Shown here: positions 52,085 to 61,170 of the stretch, piece after piece
How the letters are laid out: every line of letters begins with the position of its first letter
How positions within the stretch are numbered: the stretch's first letter is position 1
Assembly: GCF_000407185.1 (NCBI RefSeq)
Contig: NZ_KE136482.1
Location: forward strand, 62,001 to 126,000
Length of the DNA: 64,000 bases
Origin: Enterococcus malodoratus ATCC 43197
Lineage (GTDB): Bacteria > Bacillota > Bacilli > Lactobacillales > Enterococcaceae
Direction of reading: 5' to 3'
Program-made: the position numbers and the translations under genes
The notes under the pieces: model-generated
The model's database searches: none
Told to the model about the DNA's origin: nothing
What the model saw: only the letters and a program-made list of their open reading frames with translations

Positions 52085-53029
52085 ATGAAGGAACGTGTTG
52101 TCGTTTTTGGCGATGCGATCATTGCGATTATTTTGACCATCATCGTTTTAGAATTACCGATTCAGACGGCCGCAAATGGCGCTGTCGATATGTACTCACT
52201 GTTAAGAGCGGTGGGAATTTATTTTATTAGTTTTTGTTTTGTGGCGAATCTGTGGTTTCAGACCGGGTACGCGTTTAATAAGATCGAACAAGTGAAGAAT
52301 AAGGATCTCGTGGTTTATCTGCTATTATTATTCTTCTTATCATTGGTTCCATCAGCGACACGGTTACTAATTGAAGATACAACCAAACAAACACTTTTGA
52401 TCTATGGGGTGCTGACTCTGATTGTGACGCTAGTGATGCGGCGTTTGATCGTGGCTTTGACAAGTCAATCGTTGAAGGACGAGGAACAACGAAAACGGCG
52501 AGTAAACGAGCTGAACAAGCAGGACATGGTATCGATTGGATTTCGAGTGATCGTGCTGATCTTTGGACTATTTTATGTACGTCCTGCTTTAATCATTTAT
52601 TTGATTTTGCCGATCATGGCCTTTTTGCAAAATATTATTGATCGCGAAGAAGACAACTTGCTTGCGACATTGGATGATCAGCAGCAGGCGGATTACTTTC
52701 AAGATCGAAATCAGGTTTGGGGCAATTCAGTAAGACGATATTCAACCTTGCTGCGTGATTCAATGAAGGCAAACGGCGATCATGACCCTGAACGGTGGAA
52801 ACAAGTCATGGCCGATTGGGAAGGGCATATCAATAACGAGATCAATGAGCGGAAAGAGCGACTTACATCTTTAGATGGGAACGATAAACGGCGAGTAGAA
52901 AATGAGATCGACCGTTTAGAAAAACAAAAGCAACGAATGGCGATGCAAAAGGCGATGACGGAACGACGTCTGAACCAGCAAAAGGACATGCCAAATCAAC
53001 GCTTGGAGCAGCAGAAAGAGCGAAAATAA
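52085..53029 (+). CDS. TMEM175-like (DUF1211) membrane protein with long coiled-coil tail
   Basis: 314 residues. The first helix RVVVFGDAIIAIILTIIVLEL matches the TMEM175/DUF1211 motif, with FGD in place of the usual FSD, and about five or six membrane segments fill the first 185 residues. Bacterial homologues are potassium channels. The last 110 residues are a highly charged, Gln/Lys/Arg-rich coiled coil (DRLEKQKQRMAMQKA) facing the cytoplasm, an unusual extension. ATG at 52085 has AAGGAG 8 nt upstream. Confidence 0.82.
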   Translation: MKERVVVFGDAIIAIILTIIVLELPIQTAANGAVDMYSLLRAVGIYFISFCFVANLWFQTGYAFNKIEQVKNKDLVVYLLLLFFLSLVPSATRLLIEDTTKQTLLIYGVLTLIVTLVMRRLIVALTSQSLKDEEQRKRRVNELNKQDMVSIGFRVIVLIFGLFYVRPALIIYLILPIMAFLQNIIDREEDNLLATLDDQQQADYFQDRNQVWGNSVRRYSTLLRDSMKANGDHDPERWKQVMADWEGHINNEINERKERLTSLDGNDKRRVENEIDRLEKQKQRMAMQKAMTERRLNQQKDMPNQRLEQQKERK

Positions 53030-53076
53030 ATACCGAGACGAAGGGTAAAAGAGCTTTTCGTCTTGGTATTTTTTTC
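53030..53076 (+). terminator. Rho-independent terminator
   Basis: ATACCGAGACGAA and TTCGTCTTGGTAT with T run. Confidence 0.85.
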
Positions 53077-53126
53077 ATTCTTTTATATAATGAAGTATAA
53101 ATATCGCAGGAGAGCTAGGTGGTAAA

Positions 53127-53675
53127 ATGTCATTAACAATGATTGAGCACCCAATAAAGATGTACATCCGTCGTGATCTCGGAATGACTGTCGAGCAGTT
53201 CGGTAAGCTCGCAGGAATCCCGCAATCGACCTTGGCAACCTGGATCAAAAGAGAACGTCGAGTGGAAAAGCTGCCGATTGATTTTTATAGCGCATTGGCT
53301 ACAGTTCGCAAACAAAAAATTGAAACCGTATACGGAGAATTACTGGAGTGGCAGCAGCGTTATGATCGCTACAAACAAGAGAGTCTGCAAACGATCGCTG
53401 AAGAGCAGCCGCTATTTTCGTTAGCAGCTGAAGAAGGCCGGACGATTTATCGGATTTATCGAACACGTCAGATGGAAAGCCAACTGCTGGAACCAGCTAG
53501 ACGTCTAAGAAAAGCCATCGATCAATTGAACGCACAGCTCTTTATTCAAGTGATGATCGAGATTTACGGAACAGTAGAGGCTCCTATGCCGACTTGGATC
53601 GCCAAGTCCTTTAATAAAAGCGAACTGAAGGAAATCGGACAGGCTTTTTACAACGAGTTATTAATGAAGGGATAG
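53127..53675 (+). CDS. HTH-domain hypothetical protein
   Basis: 182 residues. The N-terminal 50 contain a helix-turn-helix-like segment (MTVEQFGKLAGIPQSTLATWIKRE) similar to phage/XRE regulators; the remainder is helical and charged with no domain I recognise (YGELLEWQQRYDRYKQESL, then a C-terminal FNKSELKEIGQAFYNELL). Probably a DNA-binding protein of unknown target. A terminator follows directly. Confidence 0.7.
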   Translation: MSLTMIEHPIKMYIRRDLGMTVEQFGKLAGIPQSTLATWIKRERRVEKLPIDFYSALATVRKQKIETVYGELLEWQQRYDRYKQESLQTIAEEQPLFSLAAEEGRTIYRIYRTRQMESQLLEPARRLRKAIDQLNAQLFIQVMIEIYGTVEAPMPTWIAKSFNKSELKEIGQAFYNELLMKG

Positions 53676-53699
53676 ATCTGGGAAACCAGGTCTATTTTT
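53672..53699 (+). terminator. Rho-independent terminator
   Basis: ATAGATCTGG, GAAA loop, CCAGGTCTAT, then five T. Confidence 0.85.
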
Positions 53700-53710
53700 G
53701 TTTAGAAAGC

Positions 53711-53738
53711 AAAAAAAGAAGCGGTTATCCGCTTCTTT
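53711..53738 (-). terminator. Rho-independent terminator for the 109-aa gene
   Basis: Minus strand AAAGAAGCGG, ATAA loop, CCGCTTCTTT followed by T run; it overlaps the stop codon. Confidence 0.8.
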
Positions 53739-54066
53739 AAAGTTCTTCTTGAACTGTCTTGGTAATTTTTTTAAGATCATCCGTCATTTGACCGGAATGT
53801 TTAATGATATCTGATACTCGCAAGAAGCTGTTTTTGTACATAGCGACTTCGCGGAACTTTTTGTATTTCTCTTCGATCTCGTTAAAGGTTGCTGGTTTGC
53901 GGTCATCCTTTTCGACGGTTTCGGAGCCATTCACATAATGCATCCCTAAAAATGAAAGAGCATCATTAATTCCGTCTAAAAATGCCTCGTACTCTTCTTG
54001 ACGGATCTTGCCATCCGCTAAGCGTTGACGCTGTTTTTCAATAAACATTTCGATTACTTGTTCCAT
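53737..54066 (-). CDS. Hypothetical helical protein, 109 aa
   Basis: 109 residues, soluble, mostly helical with charged heptads (MEQVIEMFIEKQRQRLADGK, FNEIEEKYKKFREVAMYKN), no cysteines and no membrane segment. CAGGAGGATTGTG precedes the ATG, a strong site. I do not recognise the family. It stands alone between terminators. Confidence 0.7.
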   Translation of the reverse strand: MEQVIEMFIEKQRQRLADGKIRQEEYEAFLDGINDALSFLGMHYVNGSETVEKDDRKPATFNEIEEKYKKFREVAMYKNSFLRVSDIIKHSGQMTDDLKKITKTVQEEL

Positions 54067-54303
54067 TCACAATCCTCCTGCCTCTACGCATTTTTCTTGT
54101 TGCTCATCCTGTTTATTGTACTATGAAATTTAGTGTTTGTGTTATAAAAAAAGTGAAAAATTTCGAGCAAAAGGAAAATTTGCAGTAATTTTAACGCTGT
54201 TGGCTGAATTTTCAAAATAATTTGACAGTTTTTCCTTTTTTGGGAATAATAAGTAAAAGATTAAAAAATCCTAACAACTTGTTAAACTGAAGGAGACGTT
54301 CAT

Positions 54304-54798
54304 ATGGAACAAAGTAAACGCAAGCAATTATTGAAGCTGATTGAATCCGACTGTCGGTTAAGTATGGAAGAATACGCGGTGATGCTGGGCGAGGATGAAG
54401 TGATCGTTTCTGCGGAAATCAAACGACTGGAAGAAGAAAAAATTATTTGCGGCTATCGGGCCCTGATTGATTGGGATAAAGTGGAGGATGATTGGATCGA
54501 GGCTTTGGTTGAGGTTCAAACGATTCCGAAAGGCGAAGAAGGGTATCGTGAAATCGCGGAACGGGTACGGAAATTTCCCGAAGTCAAATCGTTCTTTTTT
54601 GTCAGCGGCGGGTTCGATTTCATTTTGCTGCTGCAGGGGCGCAACATTAAAGAAATCTCGAAATTTATTTCGACGAATTTAGCGTCAATCCCGGATGTTT
54701 CGGGAACGCAGACGCATTTCTTGCTGGACAAATACAAGGAGTGGGGCATTGATATGTATCAAGATGACTCCGACCCTAGAATTCAGGTGAGCCCATGA
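54304..54798 (+). CDS. Lrp/AsnC-family regulator
   Basis: 164 residues: N-terminal winged HTH (LSMEEYAVMLGEDEVIVSAEIKRL) and C-terminal RAM/AsnC ligand domain (IEALVEVQTIPKGEEGYREI, FFFVSGGFDFILLLQG). Such proteins sense amino acids as effectors. Its stop overlaps the start of the aminotransferase gene (ATGA), so it very probably regulates that gene in response to an amino acid. Confidence 0.9.
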   Translation: MEQSKRKQLLKLIESDCRLSMEEYAVMLGEDEVIVSAEIKRLEEEKIICGYRALIDWDKVEDDWIEALVEVQTIPKGEEGYREIAERVRKFPEVKSFFFVSGGFDFILLLQGRNIKEISKFISTNLASIPDVSGTQTHFLLDKYKEWGIDMYQDDSDPRIQVSP

Positions 54799-55958
54799 GA
54801 GATTTTTTAACGAAAAAAATTACAGATATCCAGCCATCAGGCATTCGGAAATTCTTTGACATCGTTTCTGAACAGCCTGACGCGATCTCGCTAGGTGTTG
54901 GGGAACCAGATTTTGATACGCCTTCTCACATGACGCAAGAAGGGGTTCGTTCGATTCAAGAAGGGCGGACATTTTATACGGCTAATGCCGGTCTGATTGA
55001 ATTACGTGAAAAAATCAGCGATTATTTACTTTTTCGCAATAAGGTTAACTATGATCCGAAAACGGAGATCGTTGTTACAGTTGGCGGCAGCGAAGCCATC
55101 GACATCGCCTTACGAACATTTGTCGATCCTGGCGATGAGGTAATCATTCCTCAACCTAGTTTTGTATGTTACGAACCGATCACTCAAATAGTCGGCGGCA
55201 CGCCGGTAACGATTGATTTGAAAGCAGAAAATCAATTTATGTTGACGCCGGAAGAGCTGGAAGGCGTATTGACTGAGAAAAGCAAAATCTTGATTTTGTC
55301 TTATCCAAATAACCCGACAGGCGGGACAATGGATCGCGAAGCGCTGATTAAGATCGCGGATGTCGTGAAAAAACATGATCTGCTGGTTATTACGGACGAA
55401 ATTTATGCGGAACTGGTTTACGATGAACCGTTTACCAGCATCGCGGAATTGCCTGGGATGCGGGAACGAACAATCGTTATCAACGGTTTTTCAAAAGGGT
55501 TTGCGATGACTGGCTGGCGCTTAGGTTTTATGGCTGGTCCAGAGATGTTTATGGAGCAGTTGTTGAAGCTGCATCAGTATACGATTATGGCGGCACCTAC
55601 AGCGAGTCAATATGCGGCGTTAGCAGGATTGAAAAATAATTGGCAGGAAACCGTGGAACCGATGCGGTTGTCCTATGAAGAACGGCGGAACTATCTGCAT
55701 CATGCGCTAGAGAAAATGGGATTGACCTGTTATAAGGCGAAGGGAGCCTTTTATCTCTTCCCGCAGATCAGTCAATTCGGCTTAAGCAGTGAAGAATTTG
55801 CTTTGCGCTTGCTGGATGAAGAAAAGCTGGCGGTCGTTCCTGGCTCGGCGTTTGGAAAAAGCGGCGAAGGTTTCATCCGTCTTTCCTATGCGTATTCGAT
55901 TTATGAATTAAAAGAAGCGATTCAGCGCTTGGAGCGTTTTGTGACACGACTGAAATAG
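54795..55958 (+). CDS. PLP-dependent class I/II aminotransferase
   Basis: 387 residues, fold type I. Schiff-base lysine is Lys234 in GFSKGFAMTGWRLGF; other motifs are LGVGEPDFDTP at the N-terminus, YPNNPTGG, ITDEIYAELVY and the late FIRLSYAYS with the carboxylate-binding Arg. It resembles the PatA/aromatic aminotransferase group. Co-transcription with an Lrp-type regulator suggests amino acid degradation or biosynthesis; the amino donor is not determinable. Confidence 0.9.
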   Translation: MRDFLTKKITDIQPSGIRKFFDIVSEQPDAISLGVGEPDFDTPSHMTQEGVRSIQEGRTFYTANAGLIELREKISDYLLFRNKVNYDPKTEIVVTVGGSEAIDIALRTFVDPGDEVIIPQPSFVCYEPITQIVGGTPVTIDLKAENQFMLTPEELEGVLTEKSKILILSYPNNPTGGTMDREALIKIADVVKKHDLLVITDEIYAELVYDEPFTSIAELPGMRERTIVINGFSKGFAMTGWRLGFMAGPEMFMEQLLKLHQYTIMAAPTASQYAALAGLKNNWQETVEPMRLSYEERRNYLHHALEKMGLTCYKAKGAFYLFPQISQFGLSSEEFALRLLDEEKLAVVPGSAFGKSGEGFIRLSYAYSIYELKEAIQRLERFVTRLK

Positions 55959-55962
55959 CAGC

Positions 55963-55992
55963 AAGGAGCGGAGAGATCCGCTCCTTTTTTTT
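55963..55992 (+). terminator. Rho-independent terminator
   Basis: AGGAGCGGA, GAGA loop, TCCGCTCCT, then eight T. Confidence 0.9.
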
Positions 55993-56025
55993 GCGAAAAA
56001 AAACTGCTCAAAAATGAACAGTTTT

Positions 56026-57216
56026 CTAATTGCTGGGATATTCTTCTTGCGAAAACTCAGTTTTTTCATATTCACCTTCATCAGTGCCATAATAGCGATT
56101 GTAGCGTTGCTTGAATTTTCGGAAAAGAAAGACGCCAAAGGCCTTGAATACCGTATAGGTTGGAATACCGAAAACTAAACCGAAGAGACCGAATAGATTT
56201 CCCATCACTAATAAGACCAAAACGATGGTTACAGGATGGACCTTTAATTGATCACCTAAAACTTTCGGCTCGATCACATTGCCATTCAAAATTTGTTCGA
56301 CGATCCAGACAGCAACCAAACCCAACAACATTTGGAAGGAATGCAGCAAAGCAATCACCGCACACGGGACAAAGGCAATAAAAGGGCCGATATAAGGAAT
56401 AAATGAAGTGACTGTAACTAAAATGGCCAATGGCAAGCCATAGGGCATACCGATGATCAAAAAGCCGACAAAGACAATCAAGCCATTGGCTAGGGCGACA
56501 ATAAATTGGCCTTTCAAATAATCCCCAACCTGGCTGTTTAAGATCCCGCCTAGTTCATTTGAATCGTCGCGGAATTTAGGCGGCAGCAATTTTAAAAAGT
56601 ACTGATAAAAGTGACGCGCATCCTTCAGTAAGAAGAAGGTAATGATCGGTGCAGTAAATAGAATGATGAAAAAGCCGCCAACGGTTGAAAATAATCCGCC
56701 GATAAAACTCTGGATATCGCCTAAAGAATTGGACAGAGTGTTAATTACTTGGTAAACAATATCTTCTAAAGAATCAAAAATATCAGCTGTCGGACTTTCT
56801 AAGACCGTTCCAGAGACAAGTTCCTGTAACGTTTGGTTGAAAGAATCAACGTGCTGCGGGAAGTCATTCACCAAATTCGCCGTTTGACTATAAATTTTAG
56901 GAACAGCCCAAACACTAAAGGCGCTTAAAAGAAGTAAGAGGACAACAACGATCCCTAAAATTGAATAGATTCGCTTGATCCCTTTTTTCTCGAAATAATT
57001 GACGATCGGGTCCAATAAATAATACAGGATCAGTGCCAGCAGGACAGGGGCAAAGATCGTTTTAAAAATAATCAGCAATGGATTAAAGATAAACCGCACA
57101 TGGTAAAAAATAAAAATCAAAGCTCCTAATAAGACACCGGCAATCAAGGTAAAGAGTAGGTTCCGGCCGCCGATAAACTTGATCCAACGGGTCGCTTTTG
57201 TCGAAGGTCGTTCCAT
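56026..57216 (-). CDS. AI-2E-family transporter, copy 1
   Basis: 396 residues with about seven or eight membrane segments and the family end motif GNVIEPKVLGDQLKVHPVTIVLVLL. AI-2E (TqsA/YdiK-like) proteins are exporters or Na+/H+-type antiporters of uncertain substrate. Start is ATG 57216 with AAAGGA 9 nt upstream; the frame extends 28 codons further but without support. It is divergent from a paralogue at 57458; the two share about 30-40 percent visible similarity. Confidence 0.88.
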   Translation of the reverse strand: MERPSTKATRWIKFIGGRNLLFTLIAGVLLGALIFIFYHVRFIFNPLLIIFKTIFAPVLLALILYYLLDPIVNYFEKKGIKRIYSILGIVVVLLLLLSAFSVWAVPKIYSQTANLVNDFPQHVDSFNQTLQELVSGTVLESPTADIFDSLEDIVYQVINTLSNSLGDIQSFIGGLFSTVGGFFIILFTAPIITFFLLKDARHFYQYFLKLLPPKFRDDSNELGGILNSQVGDYLKGQFIVALANGLIVFVGFLIIGMPYGLPLAILVTVTSFIPYIGPFIAFVPCAVIALLHSFQMLLGLVAVWIVEQILNGNVIEPKVLGDQLKVHPVTIVLVLLVMGNLFGLFGLVFGIPTYTVFKAFGVFLFRKFKQRYNRYYGTDEGEYEKTEFSQEEYPSN

Positions 57217-57457
57217 TTTTATCAAATCCTTTTTCTTTTTATTGTAGCGAAGAACGAATTCCGACACAAAAAATAGGCTTAAACCGTCCGTTTTAAGCAA
57301 TAATTTGAAAAATGAAGGAGCAATTTCAATTTAATTGATTTGTTTAGTTTATATAAAACTTTTACTTTATTTTTAATAAAAGCATTCTTACTTGATTCTA
57401 GAAATGATAAGATGAAGCCATATCCTGGGGGATAAGAATTTTTTTAAGGAGGCTTTT

Positions 57458-58579
57458 ATGCTGACACGTTTCAAACAATCAAAACTGTTTTTTTGGACAG
57501 CCGAGATTGTCTTAACTATTATAGGTATTTATTTTCTGCTGCAAATGCCTAATATTTTCGAACCAGTGCTGGGGATGATCTCCGCGATCGTAATGCCGTT
57601 GTTAATTGCTGGTTTTCTTTATTATATGTTCGATCCAATCGTTGTCATTTTGGAAGAACGCGGGGGATTGCCGCGCGTCGTTGGTTTTCTCTTATCCTTT
57701 GTTGTGATCGCCTTTATTATTGTGTTGATCATGATGAATGCTGTTCCGAAGATGATCGAACAAACGGTTCAGCTGACGCAAAATCTGCCTGTATATGCAG
57801 AGGAATCCGGCCGCTGGATAAATGATCTGGCTAATCGAGAGGAATTTAAGAATTTCAATCTTGAACAACAGCTGGCATCTGCGAATTTAACAATCAATAA
57901 TCTGCTTAAAGTCGGGATCGTTAGTGTAACCTCTAGTTTGTCACGAATTGTTGGGTTTGCGATGAAATTTTTTGTTCTATTATTTACGGTTCCTTTTATC
58001 TTGATTTTCATGTTCAAGGATGGACATAAATTCTTAGACGCTGTTTCTCAGTTCTTTCCAATATCGATTCGTAAGGAATTGCGTCAAACGGTTCGCGAAT
58101 TAAATGAAACATTATCCGCGTATATCAGCAGTACGGTTTTAGATGCCTTTATCATTGGGATCTTGAGTTTTATTGCGATGACGATCTTTAAACAGCCGTA
58201 TAGCTTGCTGCTGGCTCTTTTCTGCGGAATCACTAATATTATTCCGTATGTCGGTCCCTTTATTGGAGCCGTGCCGGCAATCATCGTAGGACTGTTCATT
58301 TCACCGCTGCAGGCGCTTTATATGGGGCTTTCAGTGCTGGTCATTCAACAATTAGACGGCAATCTGATCAAACCGCTGCTGTTTGGCAAGTCGTTGAATA
58401 TCCATCCGTTGACGATCATCTTGGTTTTGATTGGAGCAGGCAGTGTTGCGGGAATTGTTGGGATGCTGATCTGTATTCCAGTGTATGCCGTGATTAAAAC
58501 GTTGATTATCAATATCCATAAAATCTATCAAATTCGTCGCGAAAGTCAGTTGTTTAAGGACAATAGCGAAGGCAGCTAA
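57458..58579 (+). CDS. AI-2E-family transporter, copy 2
   Basis: 373 residues, same architecture as the divergent copy: YYMFDPIVVILEERGGLPR after the first helices, an extracellular segment, and the terminal QLDGNLIKPLLFGKSLNIHPLTIILVLI motif. AAGGAGG lies 6 nt before the ATG. The 240-bp divergent promoter region is very A/T-rich. Possibly the two proteins act together; substrate unknown. Confidence 0.88.
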   Translation: MLTRFKQSKLFFWTAEIVLTIIGIYFLLQMPNIFEPVLGMISAIVMPLLIAGFLYYMFDPIVVILEERGGLPRVVGFLLSFVVIAFIIVLIMMNAVPKMIEQTVQLTQNLPVYAEESGRWINDLANREEFKNFNLEQQLASANLTINNLLKVGIVSVTSSLSRIVGFAMKFFVLLFTVPFILIFMFKDGHKFLDAVSQFFPISIRKELRQTVRELNETLSAYISSTVLDAFIIGILSFIAMTIFKQPYSLLLALFCGITNIIPYVGPFIGAVPAIIVGLFISPLQALYMGLSVLVIQQLDGNLIKPLLFGKSLNIHPLTIILVLIGAGSVAGIVGMLICIPVYAVIKTLIINIHKIYQIRRESQLFKDNSEGS

Positions 58580-58606
58580 GCCAGCGGATTTTCTGATTAA
58601 TTGAAG

Positions 58607-58667
58607 AGGCTCTGAACTATCAGAGCTGTCCTATGTACGGGGCAGTTCGATTGTTCAGAGCCTTTTT
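58607..58667 (+). terminator. Rho-independent terminator
   Basis: AGGCTCTGAAC and GTTCAGAGCCT with a long interior loop, followed by T run. Confidence 0.7.
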
Positions 58668-58717
58668 GTGAATAGTTTACATAAGTAATGAAACGAAATA
58701 AATAACTGATTTTAATT

Positions 58718-60106
58718 CTAGTCATCAGAATTTCGAAAAATTTTGTTGAATATCGGTATATTTTGCTCGAATTTGAAGTAGTAAATCCCTAGAAGGGTGA
58801 TAAACCAGATTGGCGAGAAAAACAAAGCCTCTCGAGTATCATCTGCTAGTGCTAGAACGAACAAGACAAACGCCAGAAAAGCGAATATCAAATAGCTGGT
58901 GTAAGGAAAGAGCGGCAGTTTGAAAGAACCCTTAGCTGCTAGTTCCGGTTTTGTTTTGCGATAACGCATATGAGTGAGGACGATCATCCCCCAAATAAAG
59001 ATAAAGCAGATCGTCGCGATCGAGCTGATCATCGTAAAAATCCGACTAGGCACGAAGAAGTTCAGAATCACCGCAATAAAAATGACGAGTGTTGAGAATA
59101 CCAGTGCATTCCCCGGAACGCGATTACGAGTCAGTTTGGTAAAGCGGCTTGGCGCACTGCCTTCTTGAGCCAGCGATCGAACCATCCGACTAGTACTGTA
59201 GATCGCGCTGTTGCAGGCCGACATAGCAGAACTTAAAACGACTAAATTAACGATCGAAGCCGCCGCTGCAATTCCAATCTCTGAAAAAACTTGGACGAAC
59301 GGGCTTTGATCTGCGGATAGACTCGACCAAGGATAGATTGACATGATCATGAATAAGGAGCCTAGATAAAACAAAATAATCCGCAATGGAATGGTATTGA
59401 TCGCTTTTGGTAAAACAGATTTTGGATCAGAAGTTTCACCGCCGATTAAGCCGACCAATTCCACCCCGCAAAAGGCAAAGGTCGCCATTTGAAACGATAG
59501 AACGAAACCGTTCATGCCTTTCGGGAAGAAGCCGCCGTGGCTCCATAAATTGCTGACATTTACTGTGCCTGCGCTTGTTTTGAAGCTGGTGAAGATCATA
59601 AAAGCACCGACAACAATCAAAACGATGATTGCAACGACTTTGATCAGAGCAAACCAGAATTCCATTTCCCCAAAAAGACCTACGGCTACTAGATTCAAGC
59701 CTAATAGTAGAACGAGTGCGATAATCTCTGGCAGCCATTGAGGAATACCCGGCAGCCAGTAGTTGACGTACATTCCAGTTGCCGTCAAGTCGGCCATCGC
59801 GATCGCGATCCAGCAAAACCAATAGGTCCAACCAGTAACGAAGGCGGCTTTATTTCCTAAGTAATCTGCAATGAAATCTAAAAATGAATGATAATTTAAA
59901 TTTGACAGCATTAATTCACCTAATGCACGCATAATCAAAAAAATAATGATGCCTGTGATCATATAAGATAAAAGAATCGAAGGACCGGTAAGTTGGATCG
60001 TTTTTCCGGCGCCAAGAAACAGCCCAGTGCCGATTGCTCCTCCAATCGAAATTAATTGCACATGCCGATTTTTTAATCCTCTTTCTAATTCTTCATGACT
60101 TTCCAA
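58718..60106 (-). CDS. APC-family amino acid permease (CycA/AnsP-like)
   Basis: 462 residues, twelve membrane segments. The N-terminus LERGLKNRHVQLISIGGAIGTGLFLGAG is the classic AAT-subfamily motif; GWTYWFCWIAIAMADLTA, FQMATFAFCGVELVGL and IYSTSRMVRSLA follow in the expected order. Members import D-alanine/D-serine/glycine, proline, asparagine or aromatic amino acids with protons; the sequence looks nearest to the CycA type but specificity is open. Its promoter region is divergent from the repeat-led gene at 61171. Confidence 0.88.
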   Translation of the reverse strand: MESHEELERGLKNRHVQLISIGGAIGTGLFLGAGKTIQLTGPSILLSYMITGIIIFLIMRALGELMLSNLNYHSFLDFIADYLGNKAAFVTGWTYWFCWIAIAMADLTATGMYVNYWLPGIPQWLPEIIALVLLLGLNLVAVGLFGEMEFWFALIKVVAIIVLIVVGAFMIFTSFKTSAGTVNVSNLWSHGGFFPKGMNGFVLSFQMATFAFCGVELVGLIGGETSDPKSVLPKAINTIPLRIILFYLGSLFMIMSIYPWSSLSADQSPFVQVFSEIGIAAAASIVNLVVLSSAMSACNSAIYSTSRMVRSLAQEGSAPSRFTKLTRNRVPGNALVFSTLVIFIAVILNFFVPSRIFTMISSIATICFIFIWGMIVLTHMRYRKTKPELAAKGSFKLPLFPYTSYLIFAFLAFVLFVLALADDTREALFFSPIWFITLLGIYYFKFEQNIPIFNKIFRNSDD

Positions 60107-60283
60107 TAAAATCAGTCCTTTTTTTAATATAAGAAAGAGTTTATCAAAAAAATTGGCGGAAACTAAAAGTTAGCCATCAAGATAATAAAACGATTAGATT
60201 TTTATAATAAATTTAAAATAACAAAAAAATAGAAAGAGTTGCTAAAGATTTCCCTATAACTTATGCTTTGTAATGATTAAAAT

Positions 60284-60291
60284 GCTATAAT
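60284..60291 (+). promoter_or_regulatory. Extended -10 promoter ahead of the 153-bp repeat array
   Basis: TGCTATAAT (about 60283-60291) is an extended -10 box. No clear -35. Transcription from here would pass through all repeats to the gene at 61171, a leader of roughly 870 nt. Confidence 0.5.
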
Positions 60292-60381
60292 ATTGACAAA
60301 TTGTGTTCAGAAGTCCATGTGCATGTTCAATTTTATTGGTTCATAGGTGAATGACAAAGGACAAGGAAAATAGATAGATTA

Positions 60382-61160
60382 AAACGAATAAGGATGCCAG
60401 TTCAACTTTTGGCAGTTCGTTCAGTGATAAGCTCAAAAAAAGGTTGAAGTAAATAAAAGTGACCGATACTAGTAGAATGGTATACGGCATGAGAATAAAC
60501 CCTATTTTTCGATTTTTGAAAAATAGATACTTAAAAACGAATAAGGATGCCAGTTCAACTTTTGGCAGTTCGTTCAGTGATAAGCTCAAAAAAAGGTTGA
60601 AGTAAATAAAAGTGACCGATACTAGTAGAATGGTATACGGCATGAGAATAAACCCTATTTTTCGGTTTCTGAAAAATAGATACATTAAAACGAATAAGGA
60701 TGCCAGTTCAACTTTTGGCAGTTTGATCAGAAATAAGCTCAAAAAAATGGTTGAAGTAAATAAAAGTGACCGATACTAGTAGAATGGTATACGGCATGAG
60801 AATAAAATCTATTTTTTGTTTTTTGAAAAATAGATACTTAAAAACGAATAAGGATGCCAGTTCAACTTTTGGCAGTTCGTTCAGTGATAAGCTCAAAAAA
60901 AGGTTGAAGTAAATAAAAGTGACCGATACTAGTAGAATGGTATACGGCATGAGAATAAAATCTATTTTTTGTTTTTTGAAAAATAGATACTTAAAAACGA
61001 ATAAGGATGCCAGTTCAACTTTTGGCAGTTCGTTCAGTGATAAGCTCAAAAAAAAGGTTGAAGTAAATAAAAGTGACCGATACTAGTAGAATGGTATACG
61101 GCATGAGAATAAAATCTATTTTTTGTTTTTTGAAAAATAGATACTTAAAAACGAATAAGG
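60382..61160. repeat. Five tandem units of a 153/154-bp repeat (family locus 3)
   Basis: AGGATGCCAG recurs at 60391, 60544, 60697, 60851 and 61004, and the sixth junction (AGGAGG at 61158) is the ribosome binding site of the next gene. Each unit has GCCAGTTCAACTTTTGGCAG, a TCAACTTTT/AAAAGGTTGA pairing, AATGGTATACGGCATGA 80 nt after GCCAG, and the hairpin CTATTTTT...AAAAATAG. Units are nearly identical; units 3 end and later differ from units 1-2 mainly around the hairpin. A truncated unit end (AAAATAGATAGATTAAAACGAATAAGG) precedes the first copy. Confidence 0.92.
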
Positions 61161-61170
61161 AGGAGCCGGT

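Noticed and set aside
60341-61049. Minus-strand frames repeating a hydrophobic 51-residue unit across the repeat array
   Set aside because: The 153-bp period keeps the frame open by arithmetic, but 154-bp units break it, the related 106-bp locus has stops in this frame, and no start with a binding site is seen.
60382-61160. CRISPR array
   Set aside because: Units are about 153 bp and identical throughout; there are no short repeats with unique spacers and no cas genes.
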